A DNA stretch of 64,000 nucleotides from Catonia carolina (taxonomy: Eukaryota > Arthropoda > Insecta > Hemiptera > Achilidae): the NCBI GenBank assembly GCA_035578175.1, contig JAQMRL010000003.1, positions 24,514,419-24,578,418 of the forward strand, in the 5' to 3' direction. Below the pieces are notes generated by a model. The model was not told where the DNA came from and ran no database searches. It saw nothing but the letters and a program-made list of their open reading frames with translations. Every line of letters starts with the position of its first letter. Within the stretch, counting starts at the first letter, position 1. Below, piece by piece: positions 1 to 10,937 of this stretch. The translations under genes and the position numbers were made by a program.

Positions 1-912
1 GAATTTTCAGTGACAGATGCTGTTCCTTGTAGGTGTCATACAGGCCTACCCACGCGGTGCAATCGGCCTATGATTATTTTTAAACTAAATTCAGAATTTT
101 ATTTTCATTTGAACTAAATTATCAAAAAATAAAATGTTCTATTTTCCTAATATTTGTAGGAATCGTGCAACGAATTAAAAATTTTCGCGCCTGTTATGTT
201 TTATACAGAATTTGTCTTGTCACTATTCAAATAAAAGAATATTTTATTGTTCAGTATTATGCGAATTGTGTAGTTTTGTTGTATTTTTATTTTATATATT
301 AGTAGTAACTAGTAATCTAAGAATTTTTACACGTTTTAAAAATATCTGTAGAACGGTTGATGATTTTTGTAGCTGTCATGTAACGACAACAAAATTTGTT
401 TGACCGATATTTAATACTTAATTGTTTCATCAATATTATCTAAAACTTTGAATGAAATTTTACAGGTCACAGTAAATTTAGATTTAGCAGGTTTGATTTC
501 TGCTGTCAAAATTTCTGTTCCGTAAAAATAAAAATATAATCGTATACCGAAGTAACTTCAAAAACAAATCTAGGTGTAATTATGTACATGATTGTTTTGT
601 GTGACGGTACTTATAAAAGCAATTTGTATACAGATTTTTCTTCAAACCGTAAAAAGGCGGATTTTAATAAAATTGTTAAAAGGTTCAATCGTATGAGAGA
701 TATTTTGTCTTTTAAGCAATCAAGAGTCCGGGTGCCACTATGGCTGGAATTAATATTTAATTACTTTTTCGGTTTCCACCAATTTTGTTTATTTGAGAAA
801 TTTTTCGTCTATATGTAAGGAACATACTGAAAAATTTAACGGCTACACCTCTAAAAGTTTAACAGCTGGGTTTACCGAGCTTGTGTAAAATTTTTAACTT
901 ATTACTTACTGT
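1..912. other. Unassigned AT-rich sequence
   Basis: I see no repeat family or coding motif here. Short open frames (for example 582-818 on the plus strand) have AT-rich, low-complexity translations and no recognisable domain. Confidence 0.5.
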
Positions 913-922
913 ACAAAAAAGT

Positions 923-1314
923 CTGCCTTTAACAGAAAGGTGGAGTGTCAAATTATTTACACTCAATCTGTTCGTTACAGGGCTAAAATTAATAGTTCTG
1001 TTTCTTATCACATGGCCAGCCAATTAAATGACTGAATCATTTAAGAACAAAAGAGGTAGAGGTGTACAAGACACTAATCGGAGTTATCTCCTCTGAAAGT
1101 AATGAATTTCATTATACAGCCAGACCCTGTGGTGAATAAAGTGAAGGTGTCATTTGCAGAGTGGAAAATATGTGCTTTTCAGAGGGCCGGGCATGCTGAT
1201 AAGCGTACTTTTTCACTCAGTGAGATTGGCAAGGTAAACCACCTCACTCCTCGATGTACTTAATGAAACCTCTACAGGTTCAAACCAGCCTTTCGGCTGA
1301 TGACCTAAACAGCA
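923..1314 (+). mobile_element. SINE-A copy 1 (A1 subfamily), full length
   Basis: This is a short non-autonomous retroelement of about 390 bp. It runs from a decayed version of the family 5' end (GCCCATAACAGGCAGG, here gcctttaacagaaagg) to a 3' end made of a small hairpin (AGCC-TTTC-GGCT), then GATGACCTAAAC and an AAC/CAA tail. It is flanked by a perfect 10-bp target-site duplication, ACAAAAAAGT, at 913-922 and 1315-1324. It shares A1-specific changes with the copies at 8.9 and 33.7 kb. I recognise no tRNA, 7SL or 5S head, so the promoter type is unknown. The 90-residue open frame crossing it is not coding. Confidence 0.85.
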
Positions 1315-1324
1315 ACAAAAAAGT

Positions 1325-2095
1325 GTGCTTAGAAAAGTTCATGTTGATTTACAAAGTTTGGCAAAGTATTGCTAAACTGCACACACTGGATACGTATTGC
1401 GAATGTATTTTGTATTGTATTTTGTCGAAAGTATTTCTGTATTTTATCTATTTCATCATGAATGGTTGTTTAGGGCTTGAAACGAGAGGCTGGTTTGAAC
1501 TTTTAGTTAATATATCGACTGTATAATTTTTCGGCGGTTTTTTTACTGTAGTGCTTCAACTGAAGATATCAAGATATGAAGGCGATCAGAGTGTTAGATA
1601 TGGTAAAAGAAGAGGAGAATTTAGAAAATAAATAAAGAATTTGAGGGGCTTCAAGAGAAAGAGAAGATTGTAATTGACAGTAAGAAGTAAGGGTATGATT
1701 GAGAAGAAAGAGTCAAGTAAAAAAGCGGAAAATGGAAAGACTTGAATTAGTTACGAAAACAAAACAATAGGCGTGTGACAGAATTATTTAATTCATTACC
1801 GTACTTACTAGAGTATCTGTATTACTTAAAGTGGTTATAAGCAGACCGAAACGATAAAAGAAGAATAGAAATAAATTTTATCGTAAATTGATAAAGAGTA
1901 GGCCTAAGTAAAACAAAACAAATATAAATTGTAAAGATTTTTAAATACAAATAAATAAATGATATGCTACCTTGCTATTATAACATGTTATTGATTTCGA
2001 AATATAAACAATCTTTTTGTTAGTACCTTTAGAATCGCTTTAACATTTTGATCATTACCGATTTCTTTAGGTTAACGAACAATGGGTTTTAACGT
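1325..2095. other. Unassigned AT-rich sequence
   Basis: No repeat or gene was recognised. The octamer TAGGCCTA lies at 1899-1906. Confidence 0.5.
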
Positions 2096-2102
2096 GTACC
2101 AA

Positions 2103-2190
2103 AATTTTCCAGACCCTAGCCAGGGATTGAATATTGGATTTCCGTTTGGCAGCGTAGCATGCTAACCACTGAGCAACAGAATCGGTATAA
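2103..2190 (-). repeat. tRNA-like segment, possible SINE head
   Basis: Read on the minus strand, the segment begins ttgctcagtggttagcatg, close to the pol III A box (TRGCNNAGYNGG). About 40 bases later comes ttcaatccctgg, a decayed B box. The order and spacing resemble a degenerate tRNA. I see no cloverleaf I would call functional and no second copy in the window. Confidence 0.4.
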
Positions 2191-2199
2191 ATAATCTTA

Positions 2200-3815
2200 T
2201 TTACGTACATTTAATAGATCAGGTGTAGATGATTGATCTATAATCAAATAAGTGGTATCGATAGAAAATTTTAGAACCGGAGATGTGGAAAGATCTCCCT
2301 CCTTAAGGGGTGACTGTACTTTGTATTCCGCCAATGTTAAATTTGCTACTTTTTGGTACATTTTTCATAAGATTGGTAAAAGATAAGAAAATTAAACTTT
2401 AATCACATACATAGTTGTTGGGTTTCTCTTGCTACTGATTTTTTTTTCATTTTAATCTGTTGAACCATAAGATTTAAAAAATATTTATAACGAATAAAAA
2501 AATGTTTACAAATTTTTTTCTGCGGTGTTTGCATATATCTAATTTTTGGAGCACCGAAGGATATCATAAAAATGTCGGTGTACTTCCATGTACAAGATAA
2601 ATAACTAGTAAAAATTTCATTCTGGTAGGGTTTGTGGTTTCTGAGAAAAATTTACTTAAGTGTTAGAAAATAAATTTACAGGAAAAGGCAAAAAACAAAA
2701 TGATGTAAATCAAAAACAAAATTTGCACAAACAAGTAAATTTCCAATCAACAGCAGAAAGCTGAACCAACAGCTGAGAATATTAAAAACGTATAAAAATA
2801 TTTTAAAAACTAAAATTCCCTTTGCTCTAAAACGAGCAGTAAAAAATTATTAAAAATTTTCGTTCTTGGTGGCATGATCATTTTTCTGGGAAACCTGATA
2901 AAAACTTATTTTTTTATTAAAATAATTTTTGACGTATTTTAATGTTTTTCTGGTAGATCTACGTCTAAATTATTGGAAAACATAAAAAACCAAAAATCGA
3001 AATTTTCAGTCAAAACCATCATACTCCCCTTAAATAAAATCCAACATATCAATCACTCCTACGATTATCTTCAAAAAATTTTACTTCAATTTTGTAAAAA
3101 TCATATTATCGTGAAACAATTCAAAGAACGCAAGCAATTAATTTTTCTATTCTATTTTACAATAATAAAAGAACACTCATTTACACTAAAATGAATGTAA
3201 TAATAACAGCCTACAATGACTAAAAACCTGAATAAAAATTAGCTTCCCAATCAATTTTAATGCATATTACAAATTCCGTAATACAATGTTATAATTAAAC
3301 TACAGAATAATGAATTTTGTAGTCAAGAATGTTTACTGTAAAATTATAATTACTGCATTAAAACTACTGTTTAAATAGCTAAGGTATTGTACACCGTATA
3401 AATAGTTAAAATTGAATTCATTTCCGCATTTTCTTTTGTTTTAAACCTTCTTCGTAATCCCTACAAGTGCTATTGCAAAAAGTGCACATTCCTTTTAATT
3501 TGATTAAGATTCTAAACAAATACATAACGAATTCAGGAACTATGAGGATAATACTCATTCCCTAATACTTTTTGGAAAACCCTCACGCCAAAAATCGCAT
3601 TAAATTTGTAACAATGTTATTTCGTAGTATTAATAAAAACTGATTCTTCAAAATAAGAGAAAAGGGTAACGAATTCGATGAACTTATTTCAAAAGTAGTA
3701 CCTGGAAAACAAGGAATAAGCAAATTGTTTTGCTGATTGTGAAAATTTTAAATTAGGTAGGTCTACTTGCGATTTATTTTTCTTGTAGAGAAAGATTATT
3801 TTTTGATAACTCATG
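2200..3815. other. Unassigned AT-rich sequence
   Basis: No gene or repeat was recognised. The open frame at 2973-3194 on the plus strand encodes a basic, low-complexity 73-residue peptide with no family resemblance. Confidence 0.5.
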
Positions 3816-3820
3816 ATATT

Positions 3821-4055
3821 ACCCATAACAGGAAGGTAGTGTTAAATTATTTGCATTCAATCTGCTAGTTCCAGGAAAAAATAGTTCTGTTCTCATCACA
3901 TGCTCAGCCAATAATATAACAGAAGCATTTAAGAACAGAAGAAGTGGAGGTGTAAAAGACACTAGTCAGAGTTATCTCCTCTGAGAGTAATGAATTTCAT
4001 TATACAGCTAAACCCTTTGGTGAATGAATTGAAGGTGTCATTTGCAGGGTGGGAA
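3821..4055 (+). mobile_element. SINE-A copy 2, 3'-truncated
   Basis: The copy starts at the family 5' end (cccataacaggaagg) and matches SINE-A as far as the segment gtgtcatttgcagggtggg, then stops. The 3' third, including the hairpin and CAA tail, is absent, so sequence was lost after insertion. It converges on an opposite-strand SINE-A about 170 bp away. Confidence 0.8.
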
Positions 4056-4221
4056 GTTAATATTAACTAATAAGATGAATCGGAAAACGACTTTCAACCA
4101 ATGAGAAAGTTGAAATCAAATTAGTCAGATTATTTCAGCTTCTTTCAAGTTGGTTGTATCTTCCAATAAGAATATTATATTAAAAAATACGTATCTGATA
4201 TGATGTTAGTTATTGTAAAAT

Positions 4222-4604
4222 GTTGGTGTTTAGATCATCAGCCGAAAGGCTGGTGTTAATTTCTAGAGGCTTTCCTAAGTAGGAGTGAGGTGGTTTACCA
4301 TATCTTTTTTCTGAGTGGAAAAAATATACTTTTCAGCATACCAGGCCCTCTAAAAAGAATCTACTTTCCACCTTGTAAATAACACTTTCACTTAATTCAC
4401 CACAGGGTCTGGCTGCATAATAAAATTCATTACTCTGAGGGTAGATAGCTCTGACTGGTGTCTATTACACCTCTAATTCTTCTGTTCTTAAATACTTGTC
4501 CTATAATCAGCTGACCATGTGATAAGAAACATAACTATTTTTGTAGCCCTAGAACTATCAGATCGAGTAGAAATACTTTAACACACCACCTGCCTGTTAT
4601 GGGT
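4222..4604 (-). mobile_element. SINE-A copy 3, near full length
   Basis: This minus-strand copy includes the 3' hairpin (gccgaaaggc as read on the plus strand) and the 5' end (cctgcctgttatggg at 4589-4603). It is diverged by substitutions and small indels. No convincing target-site duplication remains. With the copy at 3821-4055 it forms an inverted pair. Confidence 0.85.
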
Positions 4605-5480
4605 AAATAATTTAGATATAATATAAACATTCGCATAACTTCTTAATATTGTGGAAGGGGGGGGTTTATAGTTTCGTATGATTGAACATTTTGAGTAAAT
4701 CGTTCGTTTTAACATTTATTTGTGTGAACCTTATAGTTTAAAAAAATAATTTTGGGATCTGAAAATGTTGCTGAGTCGACTAATAATTTTGTAATCCACT
4801 GATATTATATGATCGTATTTTCTGATTGGACTCGTCGTTACTGATTTAAACATTAAACCCGTTATTCTTCGGCTACGTGTAGAAGGCTATACTATTCGTT
4901 TTAAAAAAGAGAAATTACATATATTTCGTAATGTAGGGCGTAAAATTTATGTCTATCATTTTTCTTCAGTTTCGTGATTTGAAATTTTCTTTCGTCTTAG
5001 CTCTTTGCAAATTTATGTAGGCAGACAAATACAAAATTATATATAGAAGTCGTATTATTGAGAAAAAATTACGTCAGTAAATATGTAATGCATCATTACC
5101 TACGTAATAATTCTTATTTCGTGTTTTTGGATTACATACATTATAGTTTTGATTATTTCATAATATTTTTAAAAATTGGCCTCAAGGGTGTTCCTACTTG
5201 GTACTAAAATGTAGTATAATGATGCGATCGCCTGAAGAGCACTCTTATTAAGCATTGATTATTGTCGTTTTTATGATTTTTATTTTCTCACCTTTTCTTT
5301 ATTTTGAACTCTCGTTTTGATCAATCGTGATACAGATCATGAAACTATAGTTTTTTTTATTAAATTTGTACTTGCATGCTGTTCAAATCATATGCTGATC
5401 GAAAAAGAACTTCACATTTTTAAGTATGGTATATGAATTGACAAAAACTAAAATAGTCTTTTGAAATTAAAATGGTTAAT
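4605..5480. other. Unassigned AT-rich sequence
   Basis: No gene or repeat family was recognised. A run of nine G occurs near 4658. Confidence 0.5.
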
Positions 5481-5490
5481 TTATTATTTA

Positions 5491-5807
5491 ACCACCGGGT
5501 TGGTCTAAAGGAAAAGTCGTCGCCGTGGGTCAGCTGTTCAACAGCTGATTTTCGGAAACGAAGGTTCCTGGTTCAAATCCTAGTAAAGGTAGTTACTTTT
5601 ATACATATTTGAATACTAGACAGCGGTTACCGGTGTACTTTGATGATTGGGGTTCAATTAACTATACTCTCTCAGGAATGATCGGCCTGGGTTTGTACAA
5701 GACTACACCTCATTTACACGTCATCCTCATCTCATTGGGTCATGGGGTTGCTTATTGTTCTAAATTGAACAGATTGCAACGTACACAAATTAGGAGTGAA
5801 AAACAAA
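5491..5807 (+). mobile_element. SINE-B copy 1 (tRNA-derived)
   Basis: The copy opens with a tRNA-like head, ccaccgggttggtctaaagg. The A-box-like part is TGGTCTAAAGG and the B box is GGTTCAAATCC near 5570. Between them is the family's central inverted repeat, CAGCTGTTCAACAGCTG. The body runs through an ATTTGAATACTAGACAG segment and a distal CATCCTCATCTCATTGGG segment to a tail ending near gtacacaaattagg. A perfect 10-bp duplication, TTATTATTTA (5481-5490 and 5808-5817), brackets it, as expected for target-primed reverse transcription. The 79-residue open frame inside is not coding. Confidence 0.88.
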
Positions 5808-5879
5808 TTATTATTTATATTCTTTTAATGAACTTCTCTTTCATGTAATCTTTTCATTCTTCAGTTAAAACTTCTTGCA

Positions 5880-6001
5880 GTTGTTTAGGTCATCAGCCAA
5901 AAGGCTGTTTTGAACCTCTAAAAACTTTCCTAAGTAAAACGAGGAGTTAGGTGGTTTACGATTGCCTTCCTCACGGAGTGGAAAAGTATGATTATTACCA
6001 T
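5880..6001 (-). mobile_element. SINE-A copy 4, 3' fragment
   Basis: Only the 3' 120 bp or so of SINE-A is present: hairpin, GAACCTCTA segment and the conserved gaggtggtttac-like block. It abuts a non-LTR RT relic at about 6002, so either a deletion or a 5'-truncated insertion made the junction. Confidence 0.75.
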
Positions 6002-6386
6002 GCATTATACGGGAGTGAAACGTTGGTGATAGGATTTGAAATGTGGTGTTATAGGAAAATGTTAAAGATAAGGTGGGTGGACAAAATAAGTAATTTAGAG
6101 GTAGGTTCTTAGGCGAGTGAATGAAAAAATAAGTATATGGAAGCATCTTATTAGAAGAAGGAATATGCTAGTGGGGCATATCTTAAGACATCCAGGTATT
6201 GGTCTATCAATAATGAAGGGTAATGTTGAGGGAGTGACGTGTAGGGGAGACAAAGGTTAGAATGTATAAAGGAAATTACAAAATATGTAGGGTGTTACAG
6301 GTATGTAGATATGAAAAGACTTGCGTAAGATAGAACAGCTTGAAGAACTGCATTAAACCAGTCGAGAGACTGAGGAAAAAAAATTA
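6002..6386 (+). mobile_element. Non-LTR retrotransposon relic, RT C-terminal family 1
   Basis: Plus-strand translation near 6030 gives FEMWCYRKMLKIRWVDKIS, a segment typical of the C-terminal end of insect non-LTR ORF2 proteins, where a cysteine-rich WCYRR(M)L motif follows the polymerase domain. Stops and frameshifts follow immediately. The DNA continues to match the copies at 35.6-36.0 and 58.9-59.3 kb through a common 3' end (accagtcgagagactgagg plus A-run). The copy is 5'-truncated and not functional. The clade is uncertain. Confidence 0.75.
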
Positions 6387-7145
6387 GCTTTTTACAGCTC
6401 TCTTTCTGGTTCGGTTTCAAATTATAGTAATTGAAATATCGGGGTACCAAATCGATAAATATCTTAAATATAAATATCTAAAAAAAAAAAAAATATCTTT
6501 GTTACTGTAAACGGCTCCTTACGCTCTGAAGCAGGTAGTAGTCTCGACTCGAGAAGATATAAATTAATCAAATTGAGTTGTTTTCGTTTAGTTGGCAGGT
6601 AACAAGGTTGATGTTTACCTAAATTGTAGACCGTAAACAGCCCTATGTTATTAAAAAGTTTTCTTTTAAACTTGTTGCCAAAATGGAAACATTGATTGAC
6701 ATTTTGGTATATTGGGGTTCTAGACACTGACCAACACTCCTACTTAGCTCAATACTTCTGAAAGCTGCAGGTAGTTGAAAAACAGCGTGAATCTCTCTGA
6801 ATATGAAAGTCGTCTTCATTGTTCACTTGTCTGGTTTTAATATTACCTTGTATCGCCTGGCGTCGAAGTAATAAAAGAACTTTTTTCATTTTGCACACGT
6901 AATCTGTATCAAGATTTATTTTCTATTGTTAAACTATTTATTTTTTAATTAATTTAACTGGTTTTAAGTAGCGTACCTAGAAATTATTAAAAATCTGGTA
7001 TGAACTAATCACACGACTTTTTTCCCCAGAGTAAAATAGGACCAATTTTAACGAGTAGTACTATACGTAAAATTATTAACTTCCACAAAATTAGGTGAGA
7101 TAGAAGAATAATGTTCAAACAATAATTGTAGGCTTTAATTTACAC
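6387..7145. other. Unassigned sequence with A-run
   Basis: Nothing was recognised beyond a run of about 14 A near 6480. The open frame at 6464-6727 (minus) shows no domain. Confidence 0.45.
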
Positions 7146-7146
7146 A

Positions 7147-7270
7147 CATGCGGTCTTGGGTTCGAATCCTATTCAGGCACGGCATATTTTCATACGTTAC
7201 AAAAAATCATTTCATCCTTCACCGTCTGCATTAGCAGTAATTGCAGAAAAGTCGGACGTTAAAAAAATAT
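7147..7270 (+). mobile_element. SINE-C copy 1, tail type 1, head truncated
   Basis: The copy begins inside the tRNA head just before the B box (GGTTCGAATCC). It continues with the shared middle (caggcacggcatattttcat, then aaaaaatcatttcatcct) and tail type 1 (gtctgcattagcagtaattg ... gtcggacgttaaa). The A box is missing, consistent with 5' truncation. Confidence 0.8.
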
Positions 7271-7364
7271 AATTTACAAACTTCATTCTATTAAGTGTGA
7301 AGTATTTTTTGATCTAGTTCTATAAAAATATTAAGCCATGTTACAAAAAATTCCCATTTTAAAA

Positions 7365-7810
7365 ATCCACGTTTTATCGATTTTAATGAGTAAAGTATAA
7401 AAATCGATACTTGCCACTAAACTAAAGACAGTAGAAAAAACGTTTAAATAAAACTTGGGTTAGTAAATTTTCTATTACGCTTTTGCTCAAAAATCCACAG
7501 TTAGGCTACAATTTTTAAAAAACGTTGAAATTTTAAGCCGAACAGCTCCCTCCGAATTTCAGCTGACGTACCGCTTACCCCATTTTGTAGAGCTAAAATT
7601 TAATTAAATGAGGTGATTTTAACCAAAACATTGATACTGTTTTCGAGAAATTTTCAGAAAAGCAAAAATTCGAACGAATAAACTTTTATTTCCAGTTGAC
7701 CGATTTTCATGAAATATTCGTGTCAAGTACCCTTGCGGTAGGCCTACCTAGGTGAAGTTCCAAGTTTGAACTCAGAACTATTTTCAATTTTTGTTATGTT
7801 CAAACATACA
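7365..7810 (-). repeat. Family-E interspersed repeat, copy 1
   Basis: Read on the minus strand, this copy has the same order of segments as 37.79-38.26 kb. The shared parts include the ccagttgaccgatttt region, the gtaccgcttaccccattttg region and the unit ending in the gtgattttc-like block. TAGGCCTA at 7739-7746 is a 6-bp insertion relative to the sister copy. The element class is unknown and no protein similarity was recognised. Confidence 0.6.
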
Positions 7811-8030
7811 CACACCTACTGACCAAATGATAAAAACATATTTTTGGGCTCAGGGGATCTGAAATAGTGTATTTCCAATGAAAATTCTTTTAAAAAAAAT
7901 TTGATACGCAAACTTGATCACACTATTAGATGCAAAAACATACATTTATTTCCGGTAGGTATTTCAAGGGAAAATAAAAATGGAATCATGTATTTACTAT
8001 CTGTTATTTCGAACCCGTTGGGTTAATATG

Positions 8031-8406
8031 GTTGTTTAGCCGAAAGGCTGGTTTGTACCTGTAGAGGCATTACTAAGTAAAATAAGTAGTGAGGTAGTTT
8101 ACCATGCCTTCGTCACTAAGTGGAAAAGTATGCATATCAGTATGCCAGGCCCTTTGAAAAGCATCTATTTCCAACCTGTAAATGACACCTTCACTTCATT
8201 CACCACAGGATCTAGCTGTATTATGAAATTCATTACTCTCAGCGGACATAACGGTGACTAATGTCTTTTACACCTCTCTACCTCTTCTGTTCCTAAGTAC
8301 TTCAGTCATATAATTGACCGACAACGAAATAAGAAACAGAACTATTTTGTATCCCTGGAACTAGCAGATTGAGTGCAAATAATTTAACTCTCCACCTGAC
8401 TGTTGA
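8031..8406 (-). mobile_element. SINE-A copy 5, near full length
   Basis: This minus-strand SINE-A contains the 3' hairpin (gccgaaaggc), the gtgaggtagtttaccatgcc block, the caccttcacttcattcacca block and most of the 5' end (ccacctgactgttgag). It is an older, diverged copy. No clear target-site duplication is visible. Confidence 0.85.
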
Positions 8407-8872
8407 GATGAGAAAGATGAGAAGATTTAATGATTAAATAAAAATGTAAAGTTAATCTTCTAAACAAAAGTCTTTTAAAGTATTATCATATTTCTATACC
8501 TTATTAAATAGAACTTAACTGAGAAAAGGTTTGAATAAACATTGTTCCGTTATTTCAATATTACAACTTTCAAATAAGTAAAATGACGTAAAAATTGAAG
8601 TTTTATGATTAAATTCATCTAAACAACTATTATTGTTTGTTTCGTCATTATTTTCTTGTAGGAACTTGTAAATTTGTAGTAATTTGTAGAAACAACTTCA
8701 CGGTTTATTAGTTGCAGTTGTCTTTAGGTGGTTGTTGATATTTTCACTTCAATCTGGTTATTGTCTCTCAATTTGTTACCTTGTTTAGCGTGAACTTTAC
8801 TCAACCTTATGTCATCATTAACTAAATTATGTAAATAATGAATATTGCATATTATAATATTTATGTATTACT
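8407..8872. other. Unassigned AT-rich sequence
   Basis: Nothing was recognised between two inversely oriented SINE-A copies. Confidence 0.5.
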
Positions 8873-8884
8873 AGGTGTACACAA

Positions 8885-9255
8885 TCAAATTTTTTACACT
8901 CAATCTGTTCGTTGCAGGGCTAAAATAAATAGTTCTGTTTCTTAACACATGTCAGCCAATTAAATGACTGAATCATTTAAGAACAGAAGAGGTAGAGGTG
9001 TAAAAGACACTAATCAGAGTTATCTCCTCTGAAAGTAATGAATTTCATTATACAGCCAGACCCTGTGGTGAATGAAGTGAAGGTGTCATTTGCAGAGTGG
9101 AAAATATGTGCTTTTCAGAGGGCCCGGCATGCTGATAAGCGTACGTTTCCACTCGGTGAGGAAGGCAATGGTAAACCACTCACTCCTCGTTTTACTTAGT
9201 AAAACCTCTACAGGTTCAAACCAGCCTTTCGGCTGATTACCTAAACAACAACAAC
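8885..9255 (+). mobile_element. SINE-A copy 6 (A1), 5'-truncated with perfect TSD
   Basis: The copy lacks about the first 25 bases of the family and starts at tcaaattttttacactc. It is flanked by a perfect 12-bp duplication, AGGTGTACACAA, at 8873-8884 and 9256-9267. Truncation at one end with an intact duplication identifies that end as 5' and shows insertion by target-primed reverse transcription. It shares the A1 markers (TTACACTCAATCTGTTCGTT, GGGCTAAAATAAATAG) with the copies at 0.9 and 33.7 kb. Confidence 0.92.
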
Positions 9256-9379
9256 AGGTGTACACAAAGTTTATCGATATCGATGATATCTTTTTACCGT
9301 TTATATTTTATATTTTATTCTTCTGCTTAATTAACCCTCTATCAAAATAGAACCTCCGTTCCTAAATTTTAATGCACAA

Positions 9380-9624
9380 AACCCTTTTTGAGACCAATCT
9401 GGACTTATGATGTCCAGCTCTTAGGAGTAGCGGCAGAGAGTAATTTGAAGTCGATCCAGGCCTTTCAATCAAAATTCTTAAGACTTGCTTTTGGCGCGTC
9501 ACTGGCCTCGCGTCACTTGCTATAATGAGATAATTTCTTACGGAATCTTGTGTAAATTTTACGAAATAATTCGTTAACGTACGGAATTTTGAGGTCTTTG
9601 TGCAATGAGTCATTAGTAACGTAA
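9380..9624 (+). mobile_element. Jockey-like LINE, ORF2 C-terminal relic (a)
   Basis: Plus-strand translation from about 9386 gives FLRPIWTYDVQLLGVAAES and then IQAFQSKFLRLAFGA. These match the IWTYG.QLWG and FQSK.LR signatures at the end of jockey-type RT proteins. After a break, the frames give NEIISYGILCKFYEIIR and ILRSLCNESLVT-stop, shared with the copy at 45.7 kb. The 83-residue minus-strand open frame here is only the shadow. Stops interrupt the plus frame, so this is dead sequence. Confidence 0.8.
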
Positions 9625-9639
9625 AAAGGTAATATCTAA

Positions 9640-10075
9640 TTTGTTGAAAATATTACAAAATTATTGGATTACAAAATTATTCTTAATAGTTTTCGCACTC
9701 ATATTCACAAGTAAACTTATTGTTTGCCCATTCTACATTTTGCAGTTTCCTTTACAAAACAAAAAAATAATCATATGATAAAACATAATGTCAAGTTCAT
9801 CCGTAAGAAATAGTATCGTTAAGTTCAATGGTCTATTTTTTAATTTTTTATTATAAGTTAGATATTTTTATTGTTATTTTATTAGTGTTTTGTGATTAAA
9901 TTACTTGTATATAATTAATAAATCATTACAGTAATAAATCAAGTTCACTAATATTTATGTTACGATAAGCAATTTAAAAATAGATTCAATTCGAAGAAAA
10001 TTATTTTTGTGTTTTATAATCTATGTTATATCAACCTAGCAATCGTTTCTAGGAACACGGAAACTAATAGAATAA
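9640..10075. other. Unassigned AT-rich sequence
   Basis: No gene or repeat was recognised. Confidence 0.5.
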
Positions 10076-10081
10076 GTTAAC

Positions 10082-10860
10082 ATGTTAAAAGAACGAACAA
10101 TAAAAGCAAGACTACAGATTCCCTTCGGAAAAACTAACTATATATCGAATATCAACACAGCCTCGCGTCACTTGAAAACAAAATACGAAACAATTATTGG
10201 AAAAGTTGATAGCTTCAAGTACCTTCAGGAGATAATGCGACTTGAAGATCAGCCAAAAGAAAGCGAATAGCAGTGGAAGGTTAGCCCGTGCACTCCGAGG
10301 TACTCACCAACTATTATTTTTTTATTGTTTTGTATAAGAAGAAAGCACTTCCGAATTCTGTGATAAAACCTATGCGTTATGCCAGTGAGTGCCTTAGAAT
10401 GACTGGGAAGGCTGGTCTAAAAAGCATAGAAATTTGAGACAAAGATCCTTAGCAAGATAATAGACGGAGAGTTCAGGTTAAGAGGACGAGAAGAACTCTA
10501 GAGAGAGGATGAAATATTAATGAAAACGATTTGAAAAGGTGACTTAAATTGTACGGATGCCTGTATAGAATAGATGGCGAACCGTTGACAAAGAAAATTT
10601 TTACAACAATAAACAATAGATATAAGTTGTCTGATATGTGGTTAAAGGAGCCAGAAAGAATATTAAGAAAATTCGAATAAACTAAGAGAAAATAATAATC
10701 GAACCAAATTCAGACAACTGATTACTGACTTTAAGGGATTCCATGAAGAATAAAAACAGAATACCTGGTGGACGGAAGAAAGAAGAAATGCTAAGAATAT
10801 GGACTCGAAAATGAGATTCCAGAAATGTCTAAAATCACAAGTGGTCTAAAATTAAATAGA
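10082..10860 (+). mobile_element. Non-LTR retrotransposon relic, family 3, ORF2 C-terminal half
   Basis: The first 62 codons keep an open frame with NINTASRHLKTKYETI and KVDSFKYLQEI, the post-polymerase region (usually K..FKYLGE) of an insect non-LTR RT. Downstream, in other frames, come SVIKPMRYASECL (usual VVKPE.LYASE.L), YGCLYRIDGEPLTKKIF (usual FYGHLYRM...LTKKIF) and WWTEERRNAKNM. Several frameshifts and stops separate the pieces. It is non-functional, and related relics lie at 53.3 and 55.2 kb. Confidence 0.78.
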
Positions 10861-10937
10861 AATAGATTTTTTCAATTCATATTTTAATAACTTTAGGTGA
10901 CCCGAAACTGGTGCCGAGACACATTTTAAAATGGAAG

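Noticed and set aside
9362..9613. 83-residue minus-strand open frame
   Set aside because: It is the opposite-strand shadow of a jockey-like RT C-terminal relic.
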